From contig CAMQUV010000033.1 in NCBI GenBank assembly GCA_947037995.1, positions 1-8,351 on the forward strand: a stretch of DNA of 8,351 nucleotides, in the 5' to 3' direction. A model generated the notes under the pieces. The model saw only the letters and a list, made by a program, of their open reading frames with translations. It did no database searches and had not been told where the DNA came from. Made by a program: the position numbers and the translations under genes. Shown piece by piece: positions 6,350-8,351 of the stretch (its first letter is position 1; the number at the start of each line of letters is the position of its first letter). Source of the DNA: an uncultured Rikenellaceae bacterium. GTDB lineage: Bacteria > Bacteroidota > Bacteroidia > Bacteroidales > Rikenellaceae.

Positions 6350-8351
6350 TTATTTGGCACGACAATGACTTTTTTAATGTCTTTGCCGTCAGTATATTTA
6401 AGTGTTTGCGAGTCTAGTTGAATTTCTTTTTGGATATTCGCAGGGAGTTCAGTCGTAGCAAATTTGATTTTGAATCTCATTTTACCATTAATTGAGACCG
6501 GATATTCGAATTCACTTTCGACAAGATATTCAGGGTTGAACGTAGGGTACGACTCATTAATCACGAACGATTTTTCGCCCAATTGCTCCCACAATTCACT
6601 CGCTGTGTGCGGTGCAAACGGTGCAATCAGTACAATCAGTTGTTTCATCGTTGATTTGGCAATACTCTTACCAGATGAGAGCTCATTCAGACAAATCATA
6701 AAAGCACTAACAGCAGTATTGAACGAGAAATTCTCTATATCATCACTGACTTTTTTGATAGTTTTATGCAACGTTTTCAGCTCCTCAGGAGTTGGTTCGT
6801 TATCCGTTACATTCAGCATTAATCTGCATAATCTCTTCAAAAACTTATGCACACCATCAATCCCATTAGTATCCCACGGTTTACTTTGCTCGAGAGGTCC
6901 AAGAAACATTTCGTACATCCTGAGTGTATCAGCGCCATAATTATCAATAATAACATCAGGATTAACAACATTATACATTGATTTACTCATTTTCTCAACA
7001 GCCCATCCGCAGGTATATTTCCAGTTATCGAGCACAAATTCGGCATCCTTATATTCAGGAATCCAATTTCTAAACGCCTCAGTGTCAAGCACATCATTCT
7101 TCACGATATTAACATCGACGTGAATTTCTTGCGTATCGAAATCACCTTTTAGCGTAGCAGATACAAATTTATTCGTACCCTTAATTCTATATACAAAATT
7201 AGAGCGCCCTTGAATCATCCCTTGATTAATCAATTTTTTGAATGGTTCATCATTACAAATATGCCCCGTGTCAAAGAGAAATTTATTCCAGAATCTCGAG
7301 TAAATCAGGTGCCCCGTTGCGTGTTCGATACCACCAACATACAGGTCAACGTTATCCCAATATTCATTAGCTTCTTTGCTTACGAGTTGGTCGTTATTAG
7401 TTGGGTCCATATATCTCAAATAGTATGCAGAGGAGCCTGCAAACCCAGGCATAGTCGAAGTTTCGATAGGATATCCTTCTTTAGTCTGCCAATTATCAAC
7501 TCGAGCAAGTGGCGGTTGTCCGTCAGTTGTAGGCGAAAAATCTTTGATTTGTGGTAATTCCAACGGCAACGTACTAAGGTCAATAAGTTGCGGCACGCCA
7601 TTTTTATAGCAAACCGGTATCGGTTCGCCCCAGTATCTCTGGCGGCTAAAAATTGCATCTCTCAGTCTATAATTAACGGTTGTAAAGCCGATTTTTTTGG
7701 CTTCAATAGTTTTCTTCATCAGCTCAATGGCCTCCTTAACCTCCAGTCCCGTAAGGAAATCTGAGTTAATAAGCACGCCATTTTTGGCATCATAGCTTTC
7801 GTTCGTCACATCGCACTCAATGATGGGCACAATAGGTAATTGAAAGTGTTTAGCGAAGGCATAATCTCTACTATCGTGAGCCGGCACAGCCATAATAGCT
7901 CCAGTACCATACCCCGCGAGGACGTATTCACTTATATATATAGGAATTTTAGCACCATTAAACGGGTTGATTGCATAGGCACCAGTAAAGCATCCGCTAA
8001 CATTTTTGGTATCAGCAATTCTTTCACGTTCGGACCTTTTTTGCGTTTGTTTTATATACTCCTCAACTTCGGTTTTACACTGTGCAGTAGTGATTTTCTG
8101 AATCCACGGATGTTCCGGTGCCATCACCATAAAGGTAGCACCAAAGACAGTATCAGCACGAGTTGTAAAGATTTCGAGAAGTTCATTTTGCCCCTCAATT
8201 GGGAAGAACATAGTGGCGCCTTGAGAGCGTCCAATCCAGTTACGTTGAATTTCTTTAAGGCTATCGCTCCACTCCACATTATCGAGGTCTTGGAGCAATC
8301 TTTCGGCATAGGCCGTGACTCTGAGGAGCCATTGTTTCATAGGTTTTTGTG
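6328..8351 (-). CDS. leuS: leucyl-tRNA synthetase, C-terminal two thirds (cut by window edge)
   Basis: The enzyme charges tRNA-Leu with leucine in the cytoplasm. The frame stays open to the window end: before the Met at 8338-8340 it reads Gln-Lys-Pro, matching the conserved KPMxQW of LeuRS. So that Met is internal, and roughly 250 N-terminal residues with the HIGH motif lie outside. Numbering from that Met, the CP1 editing domain shows TTRADTVFG (59-67) and [16 protein letters not shown] (145-160), whose Asp residues correspond to those recognising mischarged amino acids, so editing looks intact. [11 protein letters not shown] (232-242), [18 protein letters not shown] (296-313) and [10 protein letters not shown] (335-344) rebuild the catalytic core. 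KMSKS is at 450-454 (bases 6979-6993). The anticodon-binding and C-terminal domains follow to the TAA. It is probably the first or an early gene of a leuS-YitT-M23 operon. Confidence 0.97.
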   Translation of the reverse strand, partial: QKPMKQWLLRVTAYAERLLQDLDNVEWSDSLKEIQRNWIGRSQGATMFFPIEGQNELLEIFTTRADTVFGATFMVMAPEHPWIQKITTAQCKTEVEEYIKQTQKRSERERIADTKNVSGCFTGAYAINPFNGAKIPIYISEYVLAGYGTGAIMAVPAHDSRDYAFAKHFQLPIVPIIECDVTNESYDAKNGVLINSDFLTGLEVKEAIELMKKTIEAKKIGFTTVNYRLRDAIFSRQRYWGEPIPVCYKNGVPQLIDLSTLPLELPQIKDFSPTTDGQPPLARVDNWQTKEGYPIETSTMPGFAGSSAYYLRYMDPTNNDQLVSKEANEYWDNVDLYVGGIEHATGHLIYSRFWNKFLFDTGHICNDEPFKKLINQGMIQGRSNFVYRIKGTNKFVSATLKGDFDTQEIHVDVNIVKNDVLDTEAFRNWIPEYKDAEFVLDNWKYTCGWAVEKMSKSMYNVVNPDVIIDNYGADTLRMYEMFLGPLEQSKPWDTNGIDGVHKFLKRLCRLMLNVTDNEPTPEELKTLHKTIKKVSDDIENFSFNTAVSAFMICLNELSSGKSIAKSTMKQLIVLIAPFAPHTASELWEQLGEKSFVINESYPTFNPEYLVESEFEYPVSINGKMRFKIKFATTELPANIQKEIQLDSQTLKYTDGKDIKKVIVVPNKIINIVV

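Overview
This window looks like chromosomal DNA of a member of Bacteroidota. Four things point there. The two best promoter candidates carry a perfect TAnnTTTG -7 box. None of the genes has a clear Shine-Dalgarno sequence. The large AsmA-like envelope protein is of the type common in this phylum. The LeuRS has the 'RSNFVYRI...HVDVNIV' segment before KMSKS that I associate with Bacteroidota enzymes. Class or genus cannot be fixed from the sequence alone.

Layout: bases 1-341 are a GC-rich non-coding block (132 G+C in the first 240 bases) with direct repeats and several small hairpins, two of which differ by compensatory changes. A Bacteroidota-type promoter (342-372) then leads into a + strand AsmA-family protein (400-3324). 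All remaining genes are on the - strand. From right to left these are leuS (3' two thirds only, cut by the window edge), a YitT/DUF2179 membrane protein, and a membrane-anchored M23 (LytM-type) peptidase. The 57-base and 7-base gaps suggest one operon. A 16-bp perfect inverted repeat covers the leuS stop codon. Two hairpins lie downstream of the peptidase gene, the stronger having a 12-bp perfect GC-rich stem.

The AsmA gene and this operon converge on a gap of about 670 bases, the most unusual part of the window. On the - strand it holds a TATCTTTG box, then about 180 bases of dense, mutually exclusive pairings ending in a hairpin plus T8. Next comes a 64-codon reading frame with a lipoprotein-like signal peptide but no ATG. 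This resembles either an independent structured small RNA or an attenuator-type leader for the small lipoprotein.

Together the protein genes serve translation (leuS) and the cell envelope (AsmA-like protein, YitT, M23 peptidase, possible lipoprotein). No insertion sequence, CRISPR array, tRNA or rRNA was recognised.
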